Origin: Extibacter muris
Lineage (GTDB): Bacteria > Bacillota > Clostridia > Lachnospirales > Lachnospiraceae
Direction: 5' to 3'
Length of the DNA: 64,000 nt
Assembly (NCBI RefSeq): GCF_004345005.1
Contig: NZ_SMMX01000002.1
Location: 62,001-126,000 of the forward strand
Shown here: positions 17,186 to 26,356 of the stretch, in pieces
How the letters are laid out: each line of letters opens with the position of its first letter
How positions within the stretch are numbered: the first letter of the stretch is position 1
The notes under the pieces: model-generated
The model's input: the letters and a program-made list of their open reading frames with translations, nothing else
Told to the model about the DNA's origin: nothing
The model's database searches: none
Position numbers and translations under genes: made by a program

Positions 17186-18073
17186 ATGAAAGTAGGATTT
17201 ATCGGACTAGGTATCATGGGAAGACCAATGGCAAAGAACCTGCTGAAGGCGGGGGTTAAATTGATGGTCGCAGATCTGGACAAAGAAGCAGTTGCAGATG
17301 TTGTTGCCGCCGGCGCAACGGAGGCTACATATGCCGAGATTGGAGCACAGTGTGAAAGAGTCATCATTATGGTTCCAAGCGGAGCAATTACAAAGTCTAT
17401 CCTGTTTGGTGAGGATGGCGTAGCATCTACAATCAAAGCAGGAAGCATCATATGCGATATGAGTTCTGTTACTCCTGTTGAATCTCAAGAATGCTACAAC
17501 GGACTGAAAGAAAAAGGTGTTGGTTTTGTGGATGCTCCAGTATCTGGCGGAGAACCGGGAGCTATAGCAGGAACACTTGCAATTATGGCAGGCGGAGACG
17601 AAGAAGACTTTAACGCAATGAAAGAATACTTCGATATCTTGGGAGCTTCAGCATTGTTAATCGGTGCATCCGGAAGCGGAAGTGTTACAAAACTTGCGAA
17701 CCAGGTAATCGTTAACAACACAATCGCAGTTATATCTGAAGCATTTGTTCTGGCTGCAAAGGCTGGCGCAGACCCGCAGAAAGTATACGAAGCAATCCGC
17801 AGAGGACTTGCTGGAAGCGCTGTTCTGGATGCGAAGATTCCTTTGATCGTAGAGCGCAACTTTAAACCAGGCGGACCGATCCGTATCAACCATAAGGATA
17901 TTAAGAATGTTGTTGATACGGCACATTCTATTGACGTTCCGATTCCATATACAGCACAGTTATATGAGATTCTTCAGTCACTGAAGATCCATGGACATAT
18001 GAATGATGACCATGGCGGAATCATACAGTACTTTGAGAAACTGGCAGATATAGAGGTTAAGAAATTTGACTAG
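17186..18073 (+). CDS. Beta-hydroxyacid dehydrogenase, L-threonate dehydrogenase/tartronate semialdehyde reductase-like
   Basis: A 295-residue NAD(P)-dependent enzyme of the 3-hydroxyisobutyrate dehydrogenase family. The Rossmann motif GFIGLGIMGRPMA starts at residue 4, the substrate-binding block is DAPVSGGEPGA, and the catalytic lysine lies in SVTKLANQ. Family members include GarR (tartronate semialdehyde reductase) and LtnD/DenD (L-threonate or D-erythronate dehydrogenase). Neighbouring DUF1537 kinases and a PdxA2 homologue make a four-carbon acid sugar the more likely substrate. The sequence alone does not separate these. The start follows AAGGAAGAAAGGAAGC. Confidence 0.85.
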   Translation: MKVGFIGLGIMGRPMAKNLLKAGVKLMVADLDKEAVADVVAAGATEATYAEIGAQCERVIIMVPSGAITKSILFGEDGVASTIKAGSIICDMSSVTPVESQECYNGLKEKGVGFVDAPVSGGEPGAIAGTLAIMAGGDEEDFNAMKEYFDILGASALLIGASGSGSVTKLANQVIVNNTIAVISEAFVLAAKAGADPQKVYEAIRRGLAGSAVLDAKIPLIVERNFKPGGPIRINHKDIKNVVDTAHSIDVPIPYTAQLYEILQSLKIHGHMNDDHGGIIQYFEKLADIEVKKFD

Positions 18074-18090
18074 ATTTGTGTGATAGACAA

Positions 18091-18218
18091 TATGAAGTGA
18101 CCACAGTTACATTAAAAGCAAGGCAGTCCGGATGCTCTGCAGAAGTCATAGCCTATGCAGACAAGGCGAACGTGCGATTAAGAAGACGATTCTACTCTTG
18201 ATAAGAGGCCACTTCATA
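18091..18218 (+). repeat. 128-bp element with terminal inverted repeats inside the C4 acid-sugar operon
   Basis: TATGAAGTGACC at 18091-18102 and GGCCACTTCATA at 18207-18218 are inverted repeats matching at 11 of 12 positions. Between them a short frame from GTG 18099 to TGA at 18198-18200 reads as 33 codons of protein-like composition, ending in KANVRLRRRFYS. It may be the scar of a mobile element or a MITE-like unit. The right arm ends just before the ribosome site of the next gene. No ORF beyond these 33 codons is seen. Confidence 0.45.
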
Positions 18219-18234
18219 ACAGGAGGACAATAAT

Positions 18235-19659
18235 ATGGCAATCAATGCAGAAGTATTAACTTCTTATAAAAAGATTGATAAAGAATATATTGACGGTTTA
18301 TTAAAAAAAGAAATCGAAGCGAACAATAAGAAGATCATAGTATTAGATGATGACCCGACTGGCGTGCAGACGGTTCATGACATCTCTGTGTATACTAACT
18401 GGGAGAAAGACAGTATCCGTCATGGATTCGAAGAGGAGAACAACCTGTTCTATGTGCTGACGAATTCAAGAGGATTTACGGTAGAGCAGACAACAAAAGC
18501 GCATAATGAGATTGCGGCAGTTGTGGATGAAGTTGCAAAAGAGGCTGGAAAAGAATATATCTTTATCAGCCGCAGCGACAGCACACTTCGTGGACATTAT
18601 CCACTGGAGACAGAACTGCTGAAGGACAATTATGAGGTAAATACTGGTAAGACGATTGATGGAGAGATTCTCTGCCCATTCTTCAAAGAAGGAGGAAGAT
18701 TCACCATTAATAATGTTCATTATGTAAAATACGGTGAAGAACTGGTTCCGGCCAACGAGACAGAATTTGCAAAAGATAAAACATTCGGTTATACAGCCGC
18801 AACTATGCCGGAGTATGTAGAAGAGAAGACAAAAGGGTCATATAAGGCTTCTGATGTGACCTGCATCTCTCTTGAGGATATCCATAACATGGATATTGAT
18901 AAGATTGAAGCACAGTTAATGGATGTAAAAGATTTCAATAAGATTGTTGTAAATGCAGTAGATTATGTTGATGTAAAAGTATTCTGTGTTGCTTTGTACC
19001 GTGCAATGGCAAGGGGCAAGGTATTCATGTTCCGTACAGCAGCTGCTATTGTAAAGGTTATGGGGGCAGTGACAGACCAGCCTCTCCTTACCAGAGACCA
19101 GATGGTATTAAAAGAGACAACAAATGGAGGAATTGTAGTTGTAGGCTCTCATACAGATAAGACAACTAAGCAGGTGGAATCTTTAAAGGAACTGTCAGAT
19201 ATCGAATTTATTGAATTGGATGCAACTTTAGTAAAGGATGATACTGTATTTGAAGCAGAGGTACAGAGATGTCTTAACAAGGAAGAAGAGTGTATTAAAG
19301 CAGGAAAGACAGTATGCTGTTATACCACGCGTGCTCTGATTACTGCAGATACAGGGGATAAGGAAGATGAACTTAGACTGTCAGTTAAGATCTCTGATGC
19401 AGTGCAGTCACTGGTAGGGCGTTTAAGCATTACTCCAAGTTTCGTTATCGCCAAGGGTGGAATTACATCCAGCGATGTAGGGACCAAGGCACTTGCAGTT
19501 AAGAAAGCCAATGTATTAGGACAGATCAAACCTGGAATTCCGGTATGGCAGACGGGGGAAGAAAGTAAATTCCCAATGACTCCGTATGTGATTTTTCCGG
19601 GAAATGTTGGAGAGATTACAACATTAAAAGAAGCAGTAGAAGTATTAATGAATAAGTGA
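18235..19659 (+). CDS. Four-carbon acid sugar kinase family protein (DUF1537), type 1
   Basis: A 474-residue kinase of the DUF1537 family, shown in the literature to phosphorylate four-carbon acid sugars such as threonate, erythronate or their 3-keto forms. The N-terminal substrate domain begins around residue 37 with IIVLDDDPTGVQTVHD and continues with ISRSDSTLRGHYPLE. The C-terminal nucleotide-binding domain holds VVGSHTDKTTKQ, FVIAKGGITSSDVG and VIFPGNVG. This DDDPTG..T form differs from the ADDLTGA form of the second kinase downstream, so the two probably act on different substrates. AGGAGG lies 9 bases before the ATG. Confidence 0.86.
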   Translation: MAINAEVLTSYKKIDKEYIDGLLKKEIEANNKKIIVLDDDPTGVQTVHDISVYTNWEKDSIRHGFEEENNLFYVLTNSRGFTVEQTTKAHNEIAAVVDEVAKEAGKEYIFISRSDSTLRGHYPLETELLKDNYEVNTGKTIDGEILCPFFKEGGRFTINNVHYVKYGEELVPANETEFAKDKTFGYTAATMPEYVEEKTKGSYKASDVTCISLEDIHNMDIDKIEAQLMDVKDFNKIVVNAVDYVDVKVFCVALYRAMARGKVFMFRTAAAIVKVMGAVTDQPLLTRDQMVLKETTNGGIVVVGSHTDKTTKQVESLKELSDIEFIELDATLVKDDTVFEAEVQRCLNKEEECIKAGKTVCCYTTRALITADTGDKEDELRLSVKISDAVQSLVGRLSITPSFVIAKGGITSSDVGTKALAVKKANVLGQIKPGIPVWQTGEESKFPMTPYVIFPGNVGEITTLKEAVEVLMNK

Positions 19660-19712
19660 TAGTTTAGAATGAACATAAATAAACAAAATATTTGCGCGAT
19701 TAGCCATAAACA

Positions 19713-19741
19713 TTGACAAAAACAATCATAGTAAGTACAAT
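19713..19741 (+). promoter_or_regulatory. Internal SigA promoter before the second acid-sugar kinase
   Basis: TTGACA at 19713-19718 and TACAAT at 19736-19741 lie exactly 17 bases apart, close to consensus, 43 bases before the next ATG. The second half of the cluster (kinase 2, pdxA2, gntP) can therefore be transcribed separately. Confidence 0.75.
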
Positions 19742-19784
19742 GTAAACACAAACAAACAAATGGTTTTGCGATAGGAGGTTGGTT

Positions 19785-21089
19785 ATGCCACAGTGTGTTG
19801 TGATAGCAGATGACCTGACGGGAGCCAATGCCACCGGTGTACTTCTGAAGAAGATGAACTATAAGGCATATACAGTGATGAACATGGAACGAATTGAACT
19901 GTCTACATTGTCAGATTGTGACTGTGTACTGTATTCAACCGACAGCCGCGGAGTAGATGCTAAGGCTGCCTATAACCGGGTACATAATGTATGTAATTTG
20001 CTAAAAGGAGACGACGTAAAGGTCTATTCAAAGCGGATAGACAGTACGTTAAGAGGGAATCTGGGGAGCGAGATAGATGCAATGCTGGATTGTCTGGGAG
20101 GCGATTACGTAGCGATTGCAGCACCTTGTTTTCCGTCCTCTGGAAGAGTTGTGATCGGCGGCTATATGCTGGTGGATGGAATTCCGCTGCATAAGACGAA
20201 TATTGCAATTGATCCCAAGACGCCGGTGAAGGTATCGGAAGCAGCGGTTCTGTTCCAGGAGCAGAGCAAGTATGAAGTATCATCCATACGGATGAAGGAG
20301 TTGATGAATGGCAAGCATTATCTGGCAGATCTGATGAACCAATGTGTTGCCAAGGGAAGCAGGATACTTGTAATAGACTGTGTGACGCAGGAAGATCTGG
20401 ACCTGATTGCAGATGCAGTAATTACAAGCAAGCTGAAAGCCGTAGCGGTTGATCCGGGAGTATTTACCGCGACATTGTCAAGGAAATTGCTCGTACCTTC
20501 TGAGAAGAAGGAGAAAAACAAGATTCTTGCCGCAGTAGGAAGTGTGAATCCGAATACTACCGTGCAGATGGAAGAATTATGGCTTTCCCAGAGTACACAT
20601 AATGTCTTCGTGAATACGAAGGAACTGTTAGAGGGAGAGGTAAGAAGAGAGCAGGAGATTGCACGGGTAGCCGGAGAGATTTTAGATGAATGTGACCGGA
20701 ATGTGATATCCACGGTAACAGGCGATGGAATCTATCCGGAGAACAGGATTGATTTCAAACCTTACATGGAACGTTATCACTGTTCGCTTGATACGGCGAC
20801 GGGTATGATTAACAGCGCATTTGCAGAGATCACTTACCGGATATTCAAGAGCGAGCCAACGTTCAAAGGGCTGTATACCAGCGGCGGCGATGTGACGGTG
20901 GCCGTGTGTAAGAAGTTTCAGACAGCCGGACTGAGTCTGATGGATGAAGTTCTTCCGCTGGCGGCGTACGGGCAGTTCTTAAAAGGCGAGTTTGAAGGGA
21001 TACATATTATTACCAAAGGAGGAAGCCAGGGCGGACATGATGCAATTAATCGATGCATTACTTACTTGAAAGAGAAACTGTATATCTAG
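19785..21089 (+). CDS. Four-carbon acid sugar kinase family protein (DUF1537), D-threonate kinase-like
   Basis: A 434-residue DUF1537 kinase. VIADDLTGANATG at the N terminus and SKRIDSTLRGNLG are the substrate-binding motifs. The nucleotide domain has AAVGSVNPNT and ends with IITKGGSQGGHDA. The gene directly downstream is a PdxA2 homologue; kinase plus PdxA2 is the known pair of D-threonate breakdown (threonate 4-phosphate formation, then oxidation and decarboxylation to dihydroxyacetone phosphate). The ATG at 19785 sits 6 bases after AGGAGG; a TTG two codons earlier is less likely. Confidence 0.86.
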   Translation: MPQCVVIADDLTGANATGVLLKKMNYKAYTVMNMERIELSTLSDCDCVLYSTDSRGVDAKAAYNRVHNVCNLLKGDDVKVYSKRIDSTLRGNLGSEIDAMLDCLGGDYVAIAAPCFPSSGRVVIGGYMLVDGIPLHKTNIAIDPKTPVKVSEAAVLFQEQSKYEVSSIRMKELMNGKHYLADLMNQCVAKGSRILVIDCVTQEDLDLIADAVITSKLKAVAVDPGVFTATLSRKLLVPSEKKEKNKILAAVGSVNPNTTVQMEELWLSQSTHNVFVNTKELLEGEVRREQEIARVAGEILDECDRNVISTVTGDGIYPENRIDFKPYMERYHCSLDTATGMINSAFAEITYRIFKSEPTFKGLYTSGGDVTVAVCKKFQTAGLSLMDEVLPLAAYGQFLKGEFEGIHIITKGGSQGGHDAINRCITYLKEKLYI

Positions 21090-21134
21090 AAACAATATTT
21101 TTATGCAAATAATCAATGAAAGGACGTAAATGTT

Positions 21135-22133
21135 ATGGGAAAATCACTAATCGCAGTACCTATTGGAGATCCGGCAGGAGTAGGACCGGAGATTGTTGCA
21201 AAGTCAGTTGCTTCGAAAGAAGTATTTGACGTGGCAAATTGTATTATTGTCGGTGACAAGGCAATCATGGAGAACGCCATTAAGATTACAGGCGTAGAAC
21301 TGACGGTTAATGTAATCAATAAACCGGAAGAAGGAGATTTCCGTGAAGGCATCTTGAATCTGATAAATTTAGGCAATGTTGACATGGCCAGATTTGAATT
21401 TGGAAAGGTCAATGGAATGTGCGGAAAAGCCGCATATGAATATATTGCAAAAAGTATTGAGCTTGCGAACAGCGGCAAGGTCGATGCTGTCGCGACAACG
21501 CCGATTAATAAGGAATCACTGCGTGCAGGTGACATTAGCTTTATTGGACATACGGAGATCTTCGGTGCGCTCACCAATACAGAAGATCCGCTGACCATGT
21601 TCGAGACGAATGGAATGCGCGTATTCTTCCTGACAAGACATGTGTCCTTAAGAGAGATGCTGGATATGATCACCAAAGAGAGAATTAAGGATTATGTGAA
21701 ACGTTGTCTGGAAGCGCTTAAGAAACTCGGTGTTACAGATGGAACCATGGCAATTGCCGGATTGAATCCGCACAGCGGAGAACATGGGCTGTTTGGCTGG
21801 GAAGAGGTAAATGAGATTACACCGGCAATTGAGGAGCTTCAGGCAGAAGGATATAATGTTGTAGGACCAATCGGAGCAGACTCTGTATTCCATCAGGCTG
21901 CAATCGGAAGATACAACAGTGTATTGTCTTTGTATCATGATCAGGGCCACATTGCAACGAAGACTCTTGATTTTGAGAAAACCATTTCGATTACGAATGG
22001 GATGCCGCTCCTTCGTACATCTGTAGATCATGGAACTGCATTTGATATCGCAGGAAAGGGAATTGTAAGTGCGGTCAGCATGATTGAGGCCATTTTGTTG
22101 GCGGCAAAATACGCACCAAATTTCACAAGATAA
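21135..22133 (+). CDS. pdxA2: PdxA2-type 4-phosphate dehydrogenase (D-threonate/D-erythronate 4-phosphate or 4-hydroxythreonine 4-phosphate)
   Basis: A 332-residue metal- and NAD-dependent oxidative decarboxylase of the PdxA family. [13 protein letters not shown] opens the protein. Metal-binding histidines lie in [22 protein letters not shown] and [14 protein letters not shown]. True PdxA serves pyridoxal phosphate synthesis, but no pdxJ or serC is nearby and the gene sits between an acid-sugar kinase and a sugar-acid permease. The catabolic PdxA2 role, giving dihydroxyacetone phosphate and CO2, is therefore more likely. AAAGGA precedes the start. Confidence 0.88.
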   Translation: MGKSLIAVPIGDPAGVGPEIVAKSVASKEVFDVANCIIVGDKAIMENAIKITGVELTVNVINKPEEGDFREGILNLINLGNVDMARFEFGKVNGMCGKAAYEYIAKSIELANSGKVDAVATTPINKESLRAGDISFIGHTEIFGALTNTEDPLTMFETNGMRVFFLTRHVSLREMLDMITKERIKDYVKRCLEALKKLGVTDGTMAIAGLNPHSGEHGLFGWEEVNEITPAIEELQAEGYNVVGPIGADSVFHQAAIGRYNSVLSLYHDQGHIATKTLDFEKTISITNGMPLLRTSVDHGTAFDIAGKGIVSAVSMIEAILLAAKYAPNFTR

Positions 22134-22160
22134 CTTTTAGGAAGGAAGAGGAGAACTAGT

Positions 22161-23564
22161 ATGGTAAATGGACTTAGTGGGGAAAGAATGTTAATTGGTC
22201 TGGCAATTGGTATTGTAGTACTGATATTCCTGGTATTGAAAACAAAAGTACAGGCGTTTCTCGCATTGATTATCTGTACAATTATCGTTGGTGTTGTTGG
22301 CGGAATGCCGCTTTCAAATATTACACTGGATGATGGCAGGACATTTGGTATCGTAAATTCAATTACATCAGGCTTCGGTGGTACATTGGGAAGCATCGGT
22401 ATTATTATCGGCTTCGGTGTTATGATGGGACAGATCTTTGAGGTAACAGGAGCAGCAAAGAGAATGGCACATACATTCCTGAAACTGTTCGGTAAGAAGA
22501 GAGAAGAAGAAGCATTGGCATTAACCGGTTTCCTTGTATCTATTCCGATCTTTTGTGATTCGGGATTCGTGGTATTGGCACCGATTGCAAAGGCGATCTC
22601 CAAGGCAACAAAGAAAAGTGTAATTGCCCTTGGCGTATCACTTGCAGCGGGTCTTGTAATTACTCACTCCCTGGTTCCACCTACACCAGGTCCTCTGGGA
22701 GTATGTGGTATCTTCGGAATCGATGTTGGTAAGTTTATCCTGTTATCAATCGTACTTGCGCTGCCAATGGCAATCGCTTGTATCGCATATGCAAGATTAG
22801 TATTATCTAAGAAATACTATCGTATCGTAGATGAAGATGGTGAAATCAAAGAAGCTCCTTATCAGGAGCCAGATTATGAGAATGCATTTGCAATGGATCT
22901 GACAGGAATGCCTGGAACATTAGAGTCCTTCATGCCTCTGATCGTACCGATTATATTAATCTTAATTAATACGATTGCTTCCGCGTTGGGATATACAACA
23001 GGTATTATGGAGGTATTGATCTTCCTTGGACAGCCAATCGTAGCAGTTGGCCTTGGTCTTGTAGTTGCAATCTTCACATTGGGAAGAAAATTTGACAGAC
23101 ATACCTGTATCACTGAGATGGAAAAAGGTATGATGTCTGCTGGTATCATTATGCTGGTAACAGGCGGTGGCGGTGCGCTTGGTCAGATCATCAAGGATTC
23201 CGGACTTGGAACATTCATGGCAGAAGGTCTTACGCAGACTGCAATTCCGATTATTATTCTTCCATTATTGATCTCTACAGCGATGAGATTCATCCAGGGT
23301 TCCGGTACAGTTGCTATGACAACAGCAGCAAGTATCTCTGCACCAATCATTGTTGCGACAGGTGCAAGCCCACTGCTTGGAGCAGTAGCATGCTGTGTGG
23401 GCTCTCTGTTCTTCGGATACTTCAATGACAGTTATTTCTGGGTTGTAAACAGAACTCTTGGAGTAAGCGAAGCAAAAGATCAGTTGACCATCTGGTCAAT
23501 TACATCTACCATTGCATGGGCTGTTGGTGTTGTGGAAGTCCTGATACTGAATATCTTTATGTAA
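22161..23564 (+). CDS. GntP-family gluconate/sugar-acid permease
   Basis: A 467-residue transporter with about 12 hydrophobic spans, typical of the GntP proton symporters for gluconate and related acids. Family segments include SIPIFCDSGFVVLAPI, THSLVPPTPGPLG and a C-terminal FGYFNDSYFWVV. It follows pdxA2 by 27 bases behind AGGAAGGAAGAGGAG, so it should supply the substrate of this pathway. A strong terminator follows, closing the catabolic transcript. Confidence 0.92.
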   Translation: MVNGLSGERMLIGLAIGIVVLIFLVLKTKVQAFLALIICTIIVGVVGGMPLSNITLDDGRTFGIVNSITSGFGGTLGSIGIIIGFGVMMGQIFEVTGAAKRMAHTFLKLFGKKREEEALALTGFLVSIPIFCDSGFVVLAPIAKAISKATKKSVIALGVSLAAGLVITHSLVPPTPGPLGVCGIFGIDVGKFILLSIVLALPMAIACIAYARLVLSKKYYRIVDEDGEIKEAPYQEPDYENAFAMDLTGMPGTLESFMPLIVPIILILINTIASALGYTTGIMEVLIFLGQPIVAVGLGLVVAIFTLGRKFDRHTCITEMEKGMMSAGIIMLVTGGGGALGQIIKDSGLGTFMAEGLTQTAIPIIILPLLISTAMRFIQGSGTVAMTTAASISAPIIVATGASPLLGAVACCVGSLFFGYFNDSYFWVVNRTLGVSEAKDQLTIWSITSTIAWAVGVVEVLILNIFM

Positions 23565-23646
23565 ATATGTTGATAAAGATGCAGTAAGGGATTGGCTATG
23601 AAAAAGTTTTTATATTGAATATCATTTTGGAATGAGGTACAATAGT

Positions 23647-23683
23647 ATGCAGCGGAAGAAAGGCCTTCCGCTGCATATTTTTA
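23647..23683 (+). terminator. Terminator of the C4 acid-sugar operon
   Basis: ATGCAGCGGAAG at 23647-23658 pairs with CTTCCGCTGCAT at 23665-23676, followed by ATTTTTAT. Confidence 0.88.
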
Positions 23684-23756
23684 TGTGCGCGCCAACAGGC
23701 AATTACGCAGAGGACAGGGGAAAACGAATTGATATCATGTTTGAGGGGGGAGTCAG

Positions 23757-24542
23757 ATGTTTGCAGCAGAGAGACGGGCCATGATTGTGGAACTGATTCG
23801 AAGAAATAGCAGTGTACAGGTAAATGAACTGGCGAAGGAATTAAAGGTCAGTCCCATGACAATACGCAGAGATTTGATTAAATTACAGGAGGATAACATC
23901 ATTGAGCGCTGTCATGGCGGAGCCGTTGCAAAGCAGGAAGTAACCTATGCAGATAAGCAGACGAGTCACAAAAGAGAGAAAGTACTGTTGGCGGAACTCT
24001 GTCTTCCTTTGGTATCAGAAGGAGATACCGTTTTTTTAGATGCGGGAACAACGACTTATGAGATAGCGAAATTAATAAATGGTATCCGGGGAATACTGAT
24101 CATCACGAATGACCTGGAGATTGCCCAACTGCTGAAGAATAGCGAGGCGGAGTTGTTTATCTGCGGCGGAAGTGTCCAGAAAGAGACCGGAAGTATGTTC
24201 GGGCGATATGCAACGCAGATGCTGGCGGATTTTAAATTTGATGTGGGGTTCTTCGGGGCTGCTTCAATTAATGATGATTTTGAAGTGACGACGCCTACAC
24301 TGGAGAAGATGTGGCTCAAACGCTATACTCCGATGCAATGTGGGAAATCTTATCTGGTAGTAGATCAATCCAAATTCGGCCGGCAGGCTATGACAAAGAT
24401 TAATCATCTGGGAGATTATTCCGGAATTATTACGGATAAGAAATTCACGGTGGAAGAGATAAAGAGGTTGGAAAAACTGAATGCAGTTATCAGGCCCTTA
24501 CCAGCAAATTTCAACTACAGAGAGGGCGGACGGTGTCCGTAG
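23757..24542 (+). CDS. DeoR/GlpR-family transcriptional regulator
   Basis: A 261-residue regulator. The N-terminal DeoR winged helix-turn-helix covers residues 1-57 (ERRAMIVELI, then VSPMTIRRDL and RCHGGAV). The rest is the DeoRC sugar-phosphate sensor domain, with LDAGTTTYEIAKL and FFGAASIND. Such repressors release DNA when they bind a phosphorylated pathway intermediate. It lies just after the acid-sugar operon in the same direction and is the best candidate for its repressor, perhaps at the palindrome in the promoter at 17070. The start follows GGGGGGAG. Confidence 0.88.
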   Translation: MFAAERRAMIVELIRRNSSVQVNELAKELKVSPMTIRRDLIKLQEDNIIERCHGGAVAKQEVTYADKQTSHKREKVLLAELCLPLVSEGDTVFLDAGTTTYEIAKLINGIRGILIITNDLEIAQLLKNSEAELFICGGSVQKETGSMFGRYATQMLADFKFDVGFFGAASINDDFEVTTPTLEKMWLKRYTPMQCGKSYLVVDQSKFGRQAMTKINHLGDYSGIITDKKFTVEEIKRLEKLNAVIRPLPANFNYREGGRCP

Positions 24543-24604
24543 TGACAGAGTGGATTTTGCCTTTTGAAACTTTACACTACCAAATAAATGCGGGGTAAAT
24601 ATGT

Positions 24605-25837
24605 ATGAATATCAGACAGATTATAGAAGACAAAAAAGCATATTTAGACTTATTATTGCTGGCAGACCCTCAGGAGAATATGATTGACCGGTATCTCGGC
24701 GACGGCGAGATGTTTGTGCTGTGCGACCGGGAGCAGGTTATGGCTGTTGCGGTTGTAGCCATACTTAAGAACCGGAAATGTGAGCTTAAAAATATAGCGA
24801 CCAGGCCGGAGTATCAGGGCAAAGGGTATGCAAGATATATGATTCACTATCTGTGTGAACATTACAGCAACCGGTGTGACACAATGTATGTCGGCACGGG
24901 CAACTGTGCCAAGAGCATAGGGTTTTATGAGAAATGCGGGTTCGTAAACTCTCATATCATCATGAACTTTTTTATAGACAATTACGATGAGCCGATCTAC
25001 GAGGACGGGAAGCTGCTGACGGACATGGTATATCTCAAGAAGTACCTGGATTCTGAGGTGGATGTCAGGAAAGTAGTGAATCTGGCTCTTGAGGCCGGGC
25101 GGATACTTCTGAAAAACGGCGGTGAGATCTTCCGTGTGGAAGAGACGATTACCCGCATATGCAACCGTTTTCACGTGGATAAGGTGGATATCTTTACGCT
25201 GAGCCACGGCATATTTGTGAGCGCTGAGAATGGCGTGCAGGAGGCATATACGAAAGTGAAGCATGTGCCTCTTTCAGCTCCGCATCTTGGGATAGTGGCT
25301 GAAGTGAACGATCTCTCCAGAGAGATATCGGCGGGCCGTGTCGGGGTGGACGAAGCGCTTCAGAAGCTTGGGGAGATAGACGACATACCGCCCAAACGCA
25401 GCTACTTCCAGATACTTGCTGCAGGGGCAGGAAGCGGATTCTTCGGTTTCCTGCTCGGGGCCTCGGCGCTGGAGAGCGTGATCGCGTTCTGCATCGGCTG
25501 CCTGCTCTATATCTGGGTGCTCGTCGGCAAGCGGCATCATATGTCTAAGATTATCATAAACATAGCCGGCGGCGTGATTATCACAGCGCTGGCTGTCGCG
25601 GCGGTCCATCTGCCCTTTCCCGGGCCGGTCAGGCTGGAGGGGATGATCATCGGCTCCATCATGCCGCTCATTCCGGGCGTCGCGTTCGTCAATGCGATCC
25701 GTGACATCGCAGACAGCGATTTCCTGTCAGGGACGGTACGGATGATAGATGCCCTGCTCGTGTTTGTATATATTGCCATAGGAGTGGGAATCACACTTAG
25801 TATCTATAACAATATGTTAGGGGGGCTGGCGCTGTGA
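24605..25837 (+). CDS. GNAT acetyltransferase fused to ThrE-type exporter domain
   Basis: A 410-residue protein with two parts in one uninterrupted frame. Residues 1 to about 145 form a GNAT N-acetyltransferase, with the acetyl-CoA loop RPEYQGKGYA at 67-76 and YEKCGF at 108-113. Residues from about 155 are the N-terminal half of the ThrE/YjjP family (DUF1212), with LKNGGEIFRVEETI and LSHGIF, followed by about five membrane spans from 270 onward. ThrE proteins export threonine and serine. The next gene overlaps by 4 bases and supplies the small YjjB-like half. The acetyltransferase target is unknown; a small amino acid or amine going to the exporter is possible but unproven. Confidence 0.85.
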   Translation: MNIRQIIEDKKAYLDLLLLADPQENMIDRYLGDGEMFVLCDREQVMAVAVVAILKNRKCELKNIATRPEYQGKGYARYMIHYLCEHYSNRCDTMYVGTGNCAKSIGFYEKCGFVNSHIIMNFFIDNYDEPIYEDGKLLTDMVYLKKYLDSEVDVRKVVNLALEAGRILLKNGGEIFRVEETITRICNRFHVDKVDIFTLSHGIFVSAENGVQEAYTKVKHVPLSAPHLGIVAEVNDLSREISAGRVGVDEALQKLGEIDDIPPKRSYFQILAAGAGSGFFGFLLGASALESVIAFCIGCLLYIWVLVGKRHHMSKIIINIAGGVIITALAVAAVHLPFPGPVRLEGMIIGSIMPLIPGVAFVNAIRDIADSDFLSGTVRMIDALLVFVYIAIGVGITLSIYNNMLGGLAL

Positions 25838-26304
25838 TACATGACATTTTTATGAACGTTGCCTGCCCGTTTATAGGGACGATGGCATATGCGGTGCTGT
25901 TCAACGTACCGAAGAGATATTACCTGAGCTGTGGAATGACCGGTACGGCCGGATGGCTCGTCTATGCCCTGTCAGGCCGGTATACGTCCTCAGCAGTAGC
26001 GGCATTCCTAGGCGCGCTTATCGTGGTGCTCATCTCCAGGATGCTCACGGTGAGGATGAAATGTCCAATTACGATATTTCTCGTATCAGGCATCTTCCCG
26101 CTCGTGCCCGGTGCCGGCATCTATTATACGGCCTACTATCTTGTGACGAACCAGCTCTCCCTCGCCGCCCAGAAAGGCCTGGACTCGATTAAGATAGCGT
26201 TCGGAATCGTACTTGGAATCGTATTTATCGTATCCATACCTAGAGAATTCTTCCAGATCCGTTACTGGAAGGAAAGAAGAATTAGAAAAGGTTGGAGCAG
26301 ATAG
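25834..26304 (+). CDS. ThrE/YjjB-type exporter small subunit
   Basis: A 156-residue membrane protein with four hydrophobic spans, matching the C-terminal half of ThrE (YjjB/DUF3815 group). PLVPGAGIYYTAYYL near residues 89-103 is characteristic. The GTG start overlaps the stop of the preceding gene (GTGA), so translation is coupled and the two products should assemble into one threonine/serine-type exporter. Confidence 0.87.
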   Translation: MIHDIFMNVACPFIGTMAYAVLFNVPKRYYLSCGMTGTAGWLVYALSGRYTSSAVAAFLGALIVVLISRMLTVRMKCPITIFLVSGIFPLVPGAGIYYTAYYLVTNQLSLAAQKGLDSIKIAFGIVLGIVFIVSIPREFFQIRYWKERRIRKGWSR

Positions 26305-26356
26305 GAAAATATGGTACAATAAAAGTACGATAAACAGCAGGAGGGAGGGCTGGCGT

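Noticed and set aside
21135-22133. PdxA as part of vitamin B6 synthesis
   Set aside because: No pdxJ, serC or pdxB is nearby and the gene lies between a DUF1537 kinase and a GntP permease, so the catabolic PdxA2 role is favoured.
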